Assembly: GCA_003254885.1 (NCBI GenBank)
Contig: QANT01007846.1
Coordinates: 57,587-121,586 of the forward strand
Length of the DNA stretch: 64,000 bases
Source of the DNA: Purshia tridentata
Taxonomy: Eukaryota; Streptophyta; Magnoliopsida; Rosales; Rosaceae
Direction: 5' to 3'
The notes below the pieces were generated by a model. It worked only from the letters and a program-made list of their open reading frames with translations. It had not been told where the DNA came from and did not search any database. The translations under genes and the position numbers were made by a program. Below are positions 1-11,064 of the stretch, piece after piece (the first letter of the stretch is position 1; each line of letters begins with the position of its first letter).

Positions 1-154
1 TTGTTGACTCATTTCTTAACAACTTAAGTTTTTAGGATTTAGTAGTTTTCTAATATAGTATCAGAGCTTTGTTTATATTTTGTCAGTATTTGTTTGTGCT
101 CAATGTTCATGGACCATGGCAAATAGATATTTTAAGACATGATCAATTTTATAA

Positions 155-545
155 CCTAGAACTATAAATGCACTTAGGATCACAATGGAGGTGCATAAAA
201 GAAATATATCTTTTTGGTTTTGTTTTAATCACATTTTATAATGAAACTAAGCTCAATGGAAAGGCAGGAATGAACTAACAATTTCGTGATCACACTGTTC
301 GAATGGAGAAAACAGTAAACTGGTTAAAATCTTTATACAATCGTATAACATTGCATTTGTTTATAGTAACAGAAGTGCCTGCCCAGGCTTTCTATTGTTC
401 ATTTTTATAATCCCACAAGCTTTAAACGTTGAACTCAGATGGAATATTGTATTTGTATGCTACATGTTGGTGAGGCACTGAGCTCAAAATTTGAAGTCCT
501 CCTACATGCATGTACACACCATCTGCCGTAGCGATGGCCTTGAGA
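155..545 (-). pseudogene. Decayed tandem copy of the HPP gene 3' end
   Basis: This stretch is a diverged direct repeat of about 735-1107, which holds the last exon and 3' untranslated region of the neighbouring HPP gene. Shared blocks include the last-exon end (minus strand, 484-525, still ending in codons for DFKF-stop) and the stretch around 430-475, which matches 975-1030. In the copy the exon has an in-frame TAG (ATG GTG TGT ACA TGC ATG TAG), so it cannot supply a normal C-terminus. It could still act as an alternative 3' end or polyadenylation region. Nothing else is recognisable in the first 1 kb. Confidence 0.6.
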
Positions 546-1062
546 AGATTGAGAGTAGCTGCAGATGGTGTCCTGCTTCTCAAATTCAGTGAAACAAACA
601 TCATTCGTTAGAGGAATTTCTACATGAAGAAATTTTAAAAGGTATAATGAAGTTGCAATCAAATTAAATTTATGATCTTGAACTAAAACAAATTGAGTTT
701 ACACTCTTCAAGTTTTTTATGACATCAGTTTTAGAACCTGGAAAGCTGGAACTATCAATAACACACTTAGGAACACAACTGAGGTGTCTCCAACAAGTTC
801 TTTCGCACTAATTTATACAATCATATGACATTACATTATTGTTTACAGTGGTGCTTGCTTGCTTTCTATTATTCATTTAAATTTGTATAGTACTGGAGCA
901 TTGCTGCGATTGGTGGGGAGTGATAATGCTCATCCAAGGAAACCCAATGCCTCCCAACAAGCCTTCTTTCAAAATTGAGCTCAGATCGAACATTGTATTT
1001 GTATTTGGAACATTGCTTTGCTGAGGCACTGATCAGCAAAGCATGTAGTGTTTGTTTACAGC

Positions 1063-2883
1063 TCAAAATTTGAAGTTGTCCTTCAAGTACAACACCATCT
1101 GTTGCTGCAACAAAATTGGGACAAAGAAAGTGAGACCACCCATTAATGAATAAATTTTGGGTTTTGCAACCACAATTCTACTAATATATATACATATACC
1201 CTGTTACTGGCTGCTTATGTAGTAAGTATGATGGACTTTATTAATTGTATTATCTGAAAGTGATCAAGTTTGTACACAAAAAACTCTCTTTCTATATATG
1301 ACATTTGATTTTTCTTTTATCAGATTTGTTTGAAATCAAACATAGTTTTCAGGGAGTGATAAGTTAAGGAACTTACGATCAAGCAAAGAAGAATACATCC
1401 GGCAGCACCAGGGAACAAAGCATACCAAATACTCAAGTGATGCAACTTAGCTCCATCAATGAACAGTATAGGCAAGCTTGCAGCTGCCAATTCATCACTA
1501 TATATGTAAGTTGTATGCTTAATACTAAGTACGAGTTTGCAGACTTTCATTACCAGTAAATTGAAAAACCAAGTGGGTAGGTATAAATTACCTGGAGGAT
1601 GTGTGGAACGTGTGTATATCATGAAAGCAATGGATGCAGCCAGGGCAAAGCTCCTAGCAAGCCATCCTGGCCCAAATATAGAAAATGCTAGAACTCCAAT
1701 GGCTGCACAACCTATTTGAGCCATGAACATGTTATATTTCTGCAACACCACAAAGGACATCCCAACGCTTTAGGCCAACTTCAAGTCAAAGATACAAGTC
1801 TAGCTATTAACAATTCTCGGTACATGTAAACTGCAAAGTTGGATTTGGGCCAATATAATAGACACACAGATTCATGCAAGTAAAAGACTGCAATGACAAA
1901 GTGATGGAATAGGTCTCTATTAGGCCCAATAATGAATTTCTTGAAACTGGACTCAAATTTCTGCTCACTAGTTTTCATATTTTTTGGTAGTTGTCTAATA
2001 TTTGTACACAAGTCAGTCACTAGTTGTGAACCAAAAGTCAGTCGCTAGATGAAAGCAACTTATGTTTTGTGGCTGTTATTGATCACCAAATAGTTAAAAG
2101 AAAAAAGAAAAAGAAATTATGGCTAATTTAGATTCATGTAGTATGAGAAGGGTCATAGAGAGGTGAAAGAACCAACCCGTGCAGCTGGGGAGGAGGGAGT
2201 GGCAAAGAGGACAGCAGAAACAGCCCCCAAAGGTGCAATTGTCATTGAAATTCCTTTTGGTGACAGTAACTCATCCATCCTTCCCATTATTGCCATTGCA
2301 GCAAAAGCCCCTGTTTTGCATATGAATTTTAAATATCTGTTCTAATTAATGTCTACTCTGAGGTCACAAATAATGTAATTTTCAATCTAATTAAGATAAA
2401 ATACATATCAATGTAGGACTAGAAAACTGGTGGGCAAATTAAGCAACAAAGTAAAAGCTCAATTTCATAAAAGGCTACAATCTGTATTGCAATTTGCAAC
2501 CAAACACATTTATTATGACCTCTAAGACTCTAACCTGCAGAAGGCCAAAGAATGTCGCTGAGGGAAGGAGCAGCTGAACCCTTGTCAGGTTTCCAACTAT
2601 CCCAAAGTGGTGAAGGTGCAGCCACATTGCTTGAGGCCACAATCCCATATTTTTGACTTGTTCTTCTTTTTGTGTTCCTTGAGCTTCTGCTGTTTATATA
2701 TTCCAAACCAAGAGACATCTCCAACTCAATCCTTCTGTTTCCATTTAACTTGTTGTGAAATTTCAGTGAATTACTTGGTGAAGAAAAGGGGTGCAAAGAT
2801 GCAGAGAATGTTGGCTTTGTACAAGTGGTATTGTGGTGAAGATGGTGTTGGTGATAACTAGTCCTCCTCAGTTGCATGCCCAT
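1063..2883 (-). CDS. NITR2;1: HPP-family plastid membrane protein (NITR2-type nitrite transporter)
   Basis: Five exons splice cleanly: 2883-2535, 2310-2177, 1739-1592, 1483-1377 and 1104-1063, all with GT..AG borders. The frame is open for 780 nt (259 residues). The first ~110 residues are rich in Ser, Thr, His and Arg, as in a chloroplast transit peptide. They are followed by about four hydrophobic segments with the family signature THPPAASLP at the exon 3/4 joint and LHHLSIWYALFPGAAG. The C-terminus is QQMVLYLKDNFKF. Arabidopsis members (At5g62720 type) export nitrite into chloroplasts; this role comes from family knowledge. The last exon is only 42 nt and lies 272 bp beyond exon 4. Without that splice the frame runs on to a stop at 1320, giving a different tail. 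The start chosen is the first Met (M-G-M-Q); Met3 is equally possible. Confidence 0.88.
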
Positions 2884-3689
2884 CTTTCTCTCTCTTTCTC
2901 TTCCTCTTGTTCCAGGTGGGTTTGATTTCTTACAAAGAATGACACATTACACATACGAGAGTCAGCGAGAGAGAGAGAGAGAGAGAGAGGGAGCTGTAGC
3001 TATCTGGCCTTTGAGAGTTGAAAACCAGAGTTTGAATGAGGTGAGGTGGTCTTTTGGAGAAGTCGAAAGGCCATTGGATTTGGTCGGGACATTTTGCCAC
3101 ACAACTTGATTCATGGAAGTAAATACCAGCAAATTACTTGAAAATTAAACACCTCGTGAACTCAGACACCCACAACCACAAAATTTGGATGGAGGATCAA
3201 TGCAGAGTCTTGAGTCTCCAGGCCTAGCGCCTTCTTTGTTTTGTTTTGCTCTATTTTGGGCCTCTGCAAACAGCTCGGCCCAAGTCAAATTAGCTGGGCT
3301 AACCAAGATGGAAGAGCCATTTTGTGGGCTAACAAATTTACCACCGCACGAACAAACAGTACTCCCAAATAAAAAAATTAGATAAGAAGTCATTTTATTT
3401 TTTTTGGGCTGGAACTTAAGATTTAAACTGATTGAGTTTGGGCTTACAAAGTTACAGCTTACTTTACAATTATTTATTTTTCACCCTTTCCCTGTTGTTT
3501 TGGGATTCTTCATTGTTTCCTTTTCCATATTGGATTTCTTAAGTTGCTTAATTCCTATATTATACATACATATATTCAGTACTTGTATGGGTAAATCGAT
3601 CAAAACAGTGTATAAACTGAAAGTGGGCTAATTAGCTATCTATTCGATCTAGTGCTATATATATAGTTTCTGCGCGGCTAGTGCACGCC
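2884..3689. other. Intergenic region between the HPP gene and the F-box pseudogene
   Basis: This is the 5' flank of the HPP gene (read leftward) and of the F-box pseudogene (read rightward). It holds a (GA)n tract at about 2966-2990, a plausible 5'-leader or promoter element of the HPP gene. I saw no convincing coding exon; open frames on both strands at 3145-3393 have no recognisable content. Confidence 0.5.
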
Positions 3690-5057
3690 ATGGGATTGAA
3701 AGGTGGTGATACTCGTATTACTGCGCACAACACAGGTGAGTCTCATCGCATAAAAAGACCTAAAAGATCATCATCGCCATCAACCGGAGGATCATCAATT
3801 AAATTAACCACAATAATTAATGATCTTTCTGACGCTATATTGGTTGAAATTCTGTGTCGACTTCCTAAAAACTTGGCCTTTCAATGCATGGTTGTGTCCA
3901 AGCGTTGGTTCACTCTCATCTCTGATGATCCATATTTCTTGGCCGTTTTCTATGTCTCCAAAGTGTTAACCAAACCCCTGTTGCACATACTCTCATCTTC
4001 CCGGATAGAAATCACCACAAAATCGAATATCTTCCCATCTTGGCCGAGTCTCCAATTTTCCCCCCACGTAGTTTTGATAATGAGTGCCAATTTGTGGTAC
4101 TAGCGACTTATAATGACTTGGTTTTATGCTGTGCAAGGGGGGATTTTGAACGTGATTACTACATCTGGAATGTATACACCAACCAATGTGTTGCTCTTCC
4201 TTCTGCCCCTCCTGGATGCCACGAGCAAATACGAGTGGGATTCATCTGCGATCCCTTCTATGATCAAGTCGACGAAACAACATTCAACATTAATTATGAG
4301 TATAGTTTTAGGGTTGTGCGAATTATTCCTCAAAAATTTTCATCAGGAGTTACTTCGTCCCTATTCAACATGGAAATCTTCTCTTCTGAGGATGGTAAAT
4401 GGACGCAGTCGGTTGTATTAAGCCCACGAAGCTTTTGTTTTGATTCTTTGATTCCCCATATAGGGCTTGTTCACCTGGGAATGTTGTATTGGTGTAGTTT
4501 TGATGGCTTTATCATTGGGTTGGATCCCTACAATCACTCCTGCCCTACCAATAATAATATTGATGATAATGATCACAAATATTATTATTGTCGTTACATA
4601 GATAAGCCTAAAGATGGTATTTATATGACCATTTGTCTTGTTAGCTGTGTGCCCGTCGACAGGGTGTCTGCGAACATGCGAGTTGTCCGATTGTCTTGGT
4701 GTTTGGGAGTTCAATGATGATGATGATGATGATGATGACCCATGGAGTTTGACAGAGTTAGCTTCCTTGGAGGACATGGTCTCTGAAAATCCATTGTTCA
4801 CTAAATGGAAATATGGGCGCTGGATAAACAATGTGACGGTGCTAGGTTTCGACCCAAATAACAAGGATAATGTGTATCTACAATTGGTTCAACACCTTGT
4901 GATGTGCAACATTCATACAAAAACTTTAGAGGAGGTTAAGGCTACCACCACACCCTATAATGTTTGTTCCGGCTCGCGGCAAAGCCTCCTCTTCCCATAT
5001 GTGCTTCCATGGTGGCCCACACCAGTTCCGAGATCGAGTACTATACTAACAACCTAG
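3690..5057 (+). pseudogene. F-box protein pseudogene (two frameshifts)
   Basis: The N-terminal frame starts at ATG 3690. It encodes a basic stretch (KRPKRSSS) and then a typical F-box: LSDAILVEILCRLPKNLAFQ, CMVVSKRW and the DDPYFLAVFYV segment. The frame is lost between about 3975 and 4012 and resumes one frame over (HHKIEYLPILAESPIF). It is lost again between 4626 and 4635 and returns to the first frame (LRTCELSDCLGVWEF). The two shifts cancel, so together they look like a one-base loss and a one-base gain. The C-terminal half resembles the F-box-associated region of plant SCF substrate receptors, with an acidic run of eight Asp encoded by a GAT microsatellite at about 4715-4737. Intact relatives recruit targets to SKP1-CUL1 ubiquitin ligases. 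No intron borders explain the shifts, so I call it a pseudogene, unless the assembly has indel errors. Confidence 0.75.
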
Positions 5058-5106
5058 CTCCCACCGCCGGCAAAGCCTCCTCTTACCATATGTGCTTTCA
5101 TGGTAG
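4979..5106 (+). repeat. Short imperfect tandem duplication at the 3' end of the F-box pseudogene
   Basis: Two ~35-bp copies about 87 bp apart share GCAAAGCCTCCTCTT, then CCATATGTGCTT, then CATGGT. The first lies inside the terminal codons and the second after the stop, so the duplication probably changed the C-terminus. Confidence 0.7.
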
Positions 5107-6054
5107 GAACGTGTCTTTCAACCTTTCTAATAAATTTATAAAAAAAAAATTTAGCTCCAAATGTAAAACCCTAAAATTTAATATATTTACTCTTCTTTAC
5201 ATATCCTTCATATCTAGTTTATTATTTTCATAATTTGTATTAAATTAGAATTGATCATTATTATATATGCTACAACTTGAATGCTAGACTTGATCTGGAA
5301 AGGCAATATCAACGTATAGCTTCTTGGTTTGTGTTTGGCTATGTGGGTAGGCATCAAGAACAATTTAGATTTTGGCAATATTGTGTAATGCTTGATCTCA
5401 TGAATCTTAGAGTGGACTTTCTATGTCATTGAGACACAACTTTTGAGGTTTATAATCTTTTTCTCATCGGTATATCATTGAAAATCTCACCATACATGTG
5501 ACGTACACGACTACTTTACTGAAAAATTTAAAATTCATAATTTTTATGTTCTCTAAATCTTAAAAAATTATAATTTTATACGTTGTGAGGCTGATCAAAC
5601 AATGATTACTATTGGCCATGTCATCATCTGATCTCAACAGACAACATGTCAATAGCTAAGGCTGCAAGTTTACGTTCAAACTCAAGTGCATGTTTCTTGA
5701 TCTGTGACCTAATTTGCCTATATTATAGCCTCTAACCAGTCTCCATATTACTCTTCTTTTGCGGCAACGACACCTTGGATTGAAAACCCATCTTCTAAAC
5801 ACATGCAATAATACATACCAAATCACCTGCAAGCCCTTGTTAAACTTGGAAATAATATTGACATATGTATGGTCTTTTTCGGTGAGATCGATCACATCGA
5901 AAGGGTGTTAAGTGAGAGATGAAGCAGAATGATTGCTATGGTACGTGTACAAGAAGATGGGTTTTCAATTTTAGCTTTAAAATCTATGCCAGCAATCAGG
6001 TTTTTGATTATCCGATACAACATAATAATTAACTTCACTTTTGATGTTTAGTTC
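5058..6054. other. Intergenic, AT-rich, upstream of the AVT1-type pseudogene
   Basis: No gene was found. A short inverted pair (about 5771-5788 against 5951-5968, ATTGAAAACCCATCTTCT and its complement) is shared with flanks of the other AVT1 copies. From about 5950 on, the sequence is homologous to 8720-8825, the leader of copy 2. An ATG at 5921 followed by a GTACGT donor could be a small first exon joining at 6061, but this is unproven. Confidence 0.4.
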
Positions 6055-7391
6055 ATCGCAGAGCTAATTGATGAGCTTCCACGTATAGATCAACCTCAAG
6101 GAACAAGTTTCTTGAAGACTTGCTTCAATGGACTCAATGCCCTATCGGGTTCGATCTTGATTACAATCCCCTATGCACTATCAAAAGCTGGATGGTTTAG
6201 CCTTATTCTTCTTGTTTTAGTGGCAATCATAACTTTCTACACTGGAATACTTCTCATAAAATGCACGAATAGCACCGACACACCAATGAAGACATATCTT
6301 GAAATTGGTTTCTATGCATTTGGCAAAAAGGCTGAATTATCACAGCCATTTTCTTATATCCAGAGCTCTATCTAGTTCCAACCGGAATTTTGATAATGGA
6401 AGCTGATAACCTAACTAGGTTATCCCCACGCGCCGGTTTCAGTGTGCGTGGACATCACATTAGGGGGAAACCATTTTTTACAATGGCTGCAGGGATCGTC
6501 ATTTTACCTTCAACGTGGTTGAAGGACTTAAGATTGCTTTCTTATATCTCAACGTGTGGGGTATTATCGACCTTTGTCATCATCGGCTACCTTGTTTGGG
6601 TTGGTTTCGATGGAGTAGGGTTCTCTGCCAAAGGGGACCTCTTTGCTTGGACTGGACTTCCTACTACTCTTAGCTTGTATGCATTTTGTTTCGCAGCTCA
6701 TCCACTATTTCCAAGCTTATTCTCTTCTATGAAACATAGGAGGCAATTCTATAAGGTAAGTAACTCGTATCAGAATGATAATTCTTTTATAACATATATA
6801 TTGTTTTGTCGACATAGAATTAATCTTTTTAATACGCTTCAAAAATCAAAATTAATCTTTGACAATTACATATTGTTTAATTTGCAGGTTTTGTCAGTCA
6901 TCTTTTCCTTGACCACTTTCACCAATATGGCCGTTGGTGTTTCGGGCTACTTAATTTTTGGAAAAGATGCACAATCTCAAGTGACAATCAACTTGCCTAC
7001 AAGTAAAAGTAGCTCAAAAGTAGCTATATACACCACTTTAGCAATCCCACTTGTTAAATATGCACTCATAATCACACCAGTAGCAAATGCCATTGAGAAG
7101 AAATTGCCTAGTCAATGGGATAACATGGCCATTTGCATACTGATCAGGACACTATTATTGCTTAGCACAGTTGCAGTGGCCTTGATTTTCCCATATTTTG
7201 GGTCTCTCATGGAACTTATTGGAGCAGTACTTAATGTAACAATTTCTATATTACTTCCATGCATATGCTACTTAAAAATATTTAAACTATACAGAGGAAT
7301 AGAAGTTGTGATTATTGGGGTCATTATAATTATGGGTGTAGCTGTAGGAGTAATGGGTACATATGTCTCTATAAAAGAGAGAATAGGGTAG
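6055..7391 (+). pseudogene. Vacuolar amino-acid transporter (AVT1/AAAP family), copy 1, frameshifted
   Basis: The sequence encodes most of an AVT1-type transporter: SFLKTCFNGLNALSG, then IPYALSKAGW, then about ten further membrane segments ending at MGTYVSIKERIG. One intron (6756-6887, GTAAGT..TTTGCAG) is clear, and it happens to be open in frame. Defects: near 6330 the frame is lost by a one-base deletion (codons for AFGKK run into AELSQPF instead of a GRIITAIFLYPELY-like segment); the position matching the ATG of copy 2 reads ATC; and an intron that copy 2 keeps is missing (see Findings). Intact members exchange neutral amino acids across the tonoplast using the proton gradient. Only the part after the frameshift (from about 6340) stays open, for some 300 spliced residues. 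If the ATG at 5921 is a real first exon, the lost start would not matter, but the frameshift still would. Confidence 0.75.
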
Positions 7392-7591
7392 GATACCAAT
7401 CACACCATGCATGTTGTTTACAATGCAGAAGTAGTAAGATTTGAAGGAGAAATTGCATATAAAGCTTTGTTGGTACATCGATCATGCATGTCTTCTTGGA
7501 ATATTGGCTTAATTGGATAAATTCTTTTGTTTTGTGTATGGAAATCGGATTCAATTATATGAGACGAAGAGGAAAAGAGAAACCACTTAGC

Positions 7592-7700
7592 AAAAACAAG
7601 CGAGAAACAGCACAGCATCTGCCACGTGTCTTGGTTTGAGCACAAATTTGAGGCACGCGAACTTCTCATAGTCCTTCTGAACTTCCTCTACTTCTCGTCT
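7592..7700 (-). pseudogene. Fragment of an SDR gene joined to the AVT1 3' flank
   Basis: About 105 bp match 11283-11390, the C-terminal coding part of the intact SDR gene at 11222-11998, starting at ACAAGCGAGAAACAG. The preceding sequence (7402-7594) matches 10889-11064. In the second copy about 220 bp lie between these two blocks; here they are absent, and the joint falls at a shared ACAA. This is a deletion product, not a gene. Confidence 0.8.
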
Positions 7701-8187
7701 TTCACGCAAAGCCAACTGTATGGTTGAAGTCGTTTCAAATACAAATGCATCCGTCCATTATCTTCTTTCCCTGATTATTATTTTTTAATTTTGGTCTCCG
7801 ATAATTGAGATGTTTTCCCGGGAAACAAAACAGGGTAGAGATTAATCACGTCTTTGGTGAATGCCTTGCATGCCGGAATCGGATTCTGCAGAAGAAGTTT
7901 TTTAATTACTGAAAACGCAAAGAAGATGATGCGATAATTATTTCCCATTGGCCAAAAAAATATTAGAAAATTAAACAAACGTATTTTTCTCACCAAACGC
8001 CACCCCTCGCAAAGTTGTTAACACAATAACACACAGATAGTGCCACTCTGGTTCACACAGTTGTCGTGTACAACCCAACTTCAGTTTCCAATTTTTTTAT
8101 TTGATTAAAAAGAGTTTGCAGTTCGCATTTGTATATAATGACATATGAAAGAGGACCAAATACAGAAGACTCAGATTCCGATTACAG
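7701..8187. promoter_or_regulatory. Upstream region and probable promoter of AVT1 copy 2 / palindrome
   Basis: There is no coding sequence. A TATA box (TATATAA, 8132-8138) sits about 50 bp before the left arm of the palindrome. The leader that follows has a CT-rich tract (8208-8235) and then a GTAAGT-like donor near 8281, which suggests a leader intron. Confidence 0.4.
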
Positions 8188-8825
8188 TTTTCAAGATTCA
8201 AGAGTCTCTTCTTTCTCTCTCTCTCCCTCTCTCCTCACTCCATACGTATCCAATTCCAATCCACACACCTTCTTCTAAGAGTAAGTTTGTATCTATCCTT
8301 TTCTGTATAAAGATTTAGATTTGTATGTTTATCTGTTATATCACAATTTTATGTTCTCTCCGACTTGTGTGTCTGTGTGTTACAGAGAGAGAGCTGAGAA
8401 AGGTCGAATGTGATTGCTTGCACTATAAATCATTAATTGGTCTTTTGGGAATATTAATTTTTTCCTTCTTTGCGGTGTTGGGATTATTTATTTGTTCTTT
8501 CTTGCAGTGAAACTTTAGGTGAAGAGAGACCAGATTCCTTAATTTGTATGGTGCATTGATGCATTTATAGATTTGGGTAATTGGACCAATGCTTAGTTAA
8601 ATTGGTAATACTTTCTTTGGTTTAACCTAAAATCTAATCTACTCGTTAAACCAGTACACAAGACTGAGCTGTGCAAGCAATTAAGATTCACACAAACAAT
8701 ACTTTATTCATAATCATTGAAGATGGGTTTTCAATTTTAGTTTTAAAATCTACGCCAGCAATAAGGATTTCGATTATTAATTAGATACACCATAATAATT
8801 ATTTTCGTGTTTTGATGTTTAGTTG

Positions 8826-9225
8826 ATGGCAGAGCAAATTGATGAGTATCCATGTATCGATCAACCTCAAGGAACAAGTTTTTTGAAGACTTGCTTCAAT
8901 GGACTCAATGTCCTATCAGGTTCGATCTTATTATATATGTACATTCCAATCGACTATGTACTTTAAATATGTTGTAACTTTTTTAAGAGGGCTTAGAATT
9001 GAATACAAATTGTAGGGATTGGACTGATTACAATCCCCTATGCATTATCAAAAGCTGGATGGTTAAGCCTCATTCTTCTTGTTTTAGTGGCAAACGTAAC
9101 TTGCTACAGTGGAATACTTCTCATCAAATGCATGAACAGCACCGACACACCAATGAAGACATTATTGAAATTGGTTTCCATGCATTTGGTAGTAAAGGCA
9201 GAATTATAACAGCCGTTTTCTTATA
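8826..9225 (+). pseudogene. AVT1-type transporter copy 2, truncated (left arm of palindrome)
   Basis: It starts at ATG 8826 (MAEQIDEYPCIDQPQGTSFL). Exon 1 ends at 8919 (CAG|GT) and exon 2 resumes at 9016 (TAG|GG), restoring LSGIGLITIPYALSKAGW as in intact family members. A one-base deletion near 9165 (ACATTATTG against ACATATCTTG in copy 1) then shifts the frame. The reading ends at TAA around 9224, at the palindrome centre. Only the first transmembrane segments are present, so no transporter can be made. Confidence 0.75.
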
Positions 9226-9230
9226 ATTTT

Positions 9231-9605
9231 GCCTTTCCTATCAAATGCATGGAAACCAATTTCAGGATATGTCTTCATTGGTGTGTCGGTGCTGTTCATG
9301 CATTTGATGAGAAGTATTCCACTGTAGCAAGTTACGTTTGCCACTAAAACAAGAAGAATGAGGCTTAACCATCCAGCTTTTGATAATGCATAGGGGATTG
9401 TAATCAGTCCAATCCCTACAGTTTGTATTCAATTCTAAGCCCTCTTAAAAAAGTTATAACATATTTAAAGTACATAGTTGAGTGAAACGTACATATATAA
9501 CAAGATCGAATCTGATAGGACATTGAGTCCATTGAAGCAAGTCTTCAAAAAACTTGTTCCTTGAGGTTGATCTATACATGGATGCTCATCAATTTGCTTT
9601 GCCAT
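9231..9605 (-). pseudogene. AVT1-type transporter copy 3, truncated (right arm of palindrome)
   Basis: This is the reverse-complement partner of copy 2. The ATG (9605-9603) and the exon 1 frame are kept. The splice donor that is GT in copy 2 reads AT here (CAG|ATTCG). The reading frame around KTYPEIGF is intact, unlike copy 2. Coding similarity stops at the central spacer. Confidence 0.75.
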
Positions 9606-10238
9606 CAACTACACATCAAAACGTGAAAATAATTATTATGGTGTATCTAATTAATAATCGAAATCCTGATTGCTGGCGTAGATTTTAAAACTAAAATTGA
9701 AAACCCATCTTCAATGATTATGAATAAAGTATTGTTTGTGTGAATCTTAATTGCTTGCACAGCTCAATCTTGTGTATTGGTTTAACGGACAGATTAGATT
9801 TTAGGTTAAACCAGAGAAGGTATTACCAATTTAAGTAAGCATTGGTCCAATTACCCAAATCTATAAATGCATCAATGCACCATACAAATTAAGGAATCTG
9901 CTCTCTCTTCACCTAAAGTTTCATTGCAAGAAAGAACAAATAGATAATCACAACACCGCAAAGAAGGAAAAAATTAATATTCTAAAAAGACCAACTAATG
10001 ATTTATAGTGCAAGCAATCACATTCGACCTTTCTCAGCTCTCTCTCTGTAACACACAGACACAGAGAACATAAAATTGTGATATAACAGATAAACATACA
10101 AATCTAAATCTTTATATAGAAAAGGATAGATACAAACTTACTCTTAGAAGAAGGTGTGTGGATTGGAATTGGATACGTATGGAGTGAGGAGAGAGGGAGA
10201 GAGAGAGAAAGAAGAGACTCTTGAATCTTGAAAATTTC

Positions 10239-10889
10239 TTTTTCGTTTTTCTTTTAACTATTTGGTGATCAATAACAGCCACAAATCATAAGTTGCTTTC
10301 ATCTAGCGACTGACTTTTGTTTCACAACTAGTGACTGACTTGTGTACAAATATTAGACAACTACCAAAAAATATGAAAACTAGTGAGCAGAAATTTGAGT
10401 CCAGTTTCAAGAAATTCATTATTGCGCCTAATAGAGACCTATTCCATCACTTTGTCATTGCAGTCTTTTCCTTGCATGAATCTGTGTGTCTATTATACTG
10501 GCCCAAATCCAACTTTGTAGTTTACATGTACCTAGACCTGTTAATAGCTAGACTTGTATGTTTGACTTGAAGTTGGCCTAAAGGGTTGTGATGTCCTTTG
10601 TGGTGTTGCAGAAATATAACATGTTCATGGCTCAAATAGGTTGTGCAGCCATTGGAGTTCTAGCATTTTCTATATTTGGGCCAGGCTGGCTTGCTAGGAG
10701 CTTTGCCCTGGCTGCATCCGTTGCTTTCATGATATACACACGTTCCACACATCCTCCAGGTAATTTATACATGCACACTTGGTGTAATGAAAGTCTACAA
10801 CCTCGTACTTAGTATTAAAATTTTCTATTAAACATACAACTTACATATATAGTGATGAATTGGCAGCTGCAAGCTTGCCTATACTGTTC
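10239..10889 (+). pseudogene. Inverted fragment of the HPP gene (exon 3 and part of exon 4)
   Basis: This segment is the reverse complement of about 1463-2118. It includes the end of HPP intron 2, all of exon 3 (KYNMFMAQIGCAAIGVLAF onward, still open), intron 3 and the first bases of exon 4 up to ACTGTTCA. It lacks exons 1, 2 and 5. The left joint is to the palindrome arm and the right joint to the AVT1 3' flank copy. Confidence 0.85.
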
Positions 10890-11064
10890 ACACCATGCAT
10901 GTTGTTTACAATGCAGAAGTAGTAAGATTTGAAGGAGAAATTGCATATATAGCTTTGTTGGTACATCATGTTTGATGACCCACCTTCTTTGTTGTGTATG
11001 GAAATCGGATTCAATTATATGAGAGGAATTAAGAGGAAAAGAGAAACCACTGAGCAAAAACAAC
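10889..11064 (+). repeat. Second copy of the AVT1 3' flank
   Basis: It matches 7402-7594, the region just after the AVT1 copy 1 stop, beginning CACCATGCATGTTG. A block of about 45 bp present at 7480-7525 is missing or replaced here. Because both copies are followed by SDR sequence, the ancestral order was AVT1 then SDR, and the block was duplicated. Confidence 0.8.

Larger units (their letters stand above)
8188..10238. repeat. ~1 kb-arm inverted repeat (palindrome) built from an AVT1 5' half
   Basis: The left arm (8188-9199) and right arm (9231-10238) are reverse complements over essentially their whole length, with a 31-bp spacer. I estimate about 95% identity by eye over the 200-bp sections I compared. 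Each arm carries the AVT1 leader, the first coding exon, one intron and part of exon 2. The repeat ends inside coding sequence at the centre and inside the leader at the outer end. Beyond the right arm the sequence switches abruptly to an inverted piece of the HPP gene. Confidence 0.9.

Noticed and set aside
1320-1376. Read-through C-terminus of the HPP gene ending at 1320
   Set aside because: A good donor (GATC|GTAAGT) and a downstream exon coding the family C-terminus QQMVLYLKDNFKF make splicing to 1104-1063 the better model.
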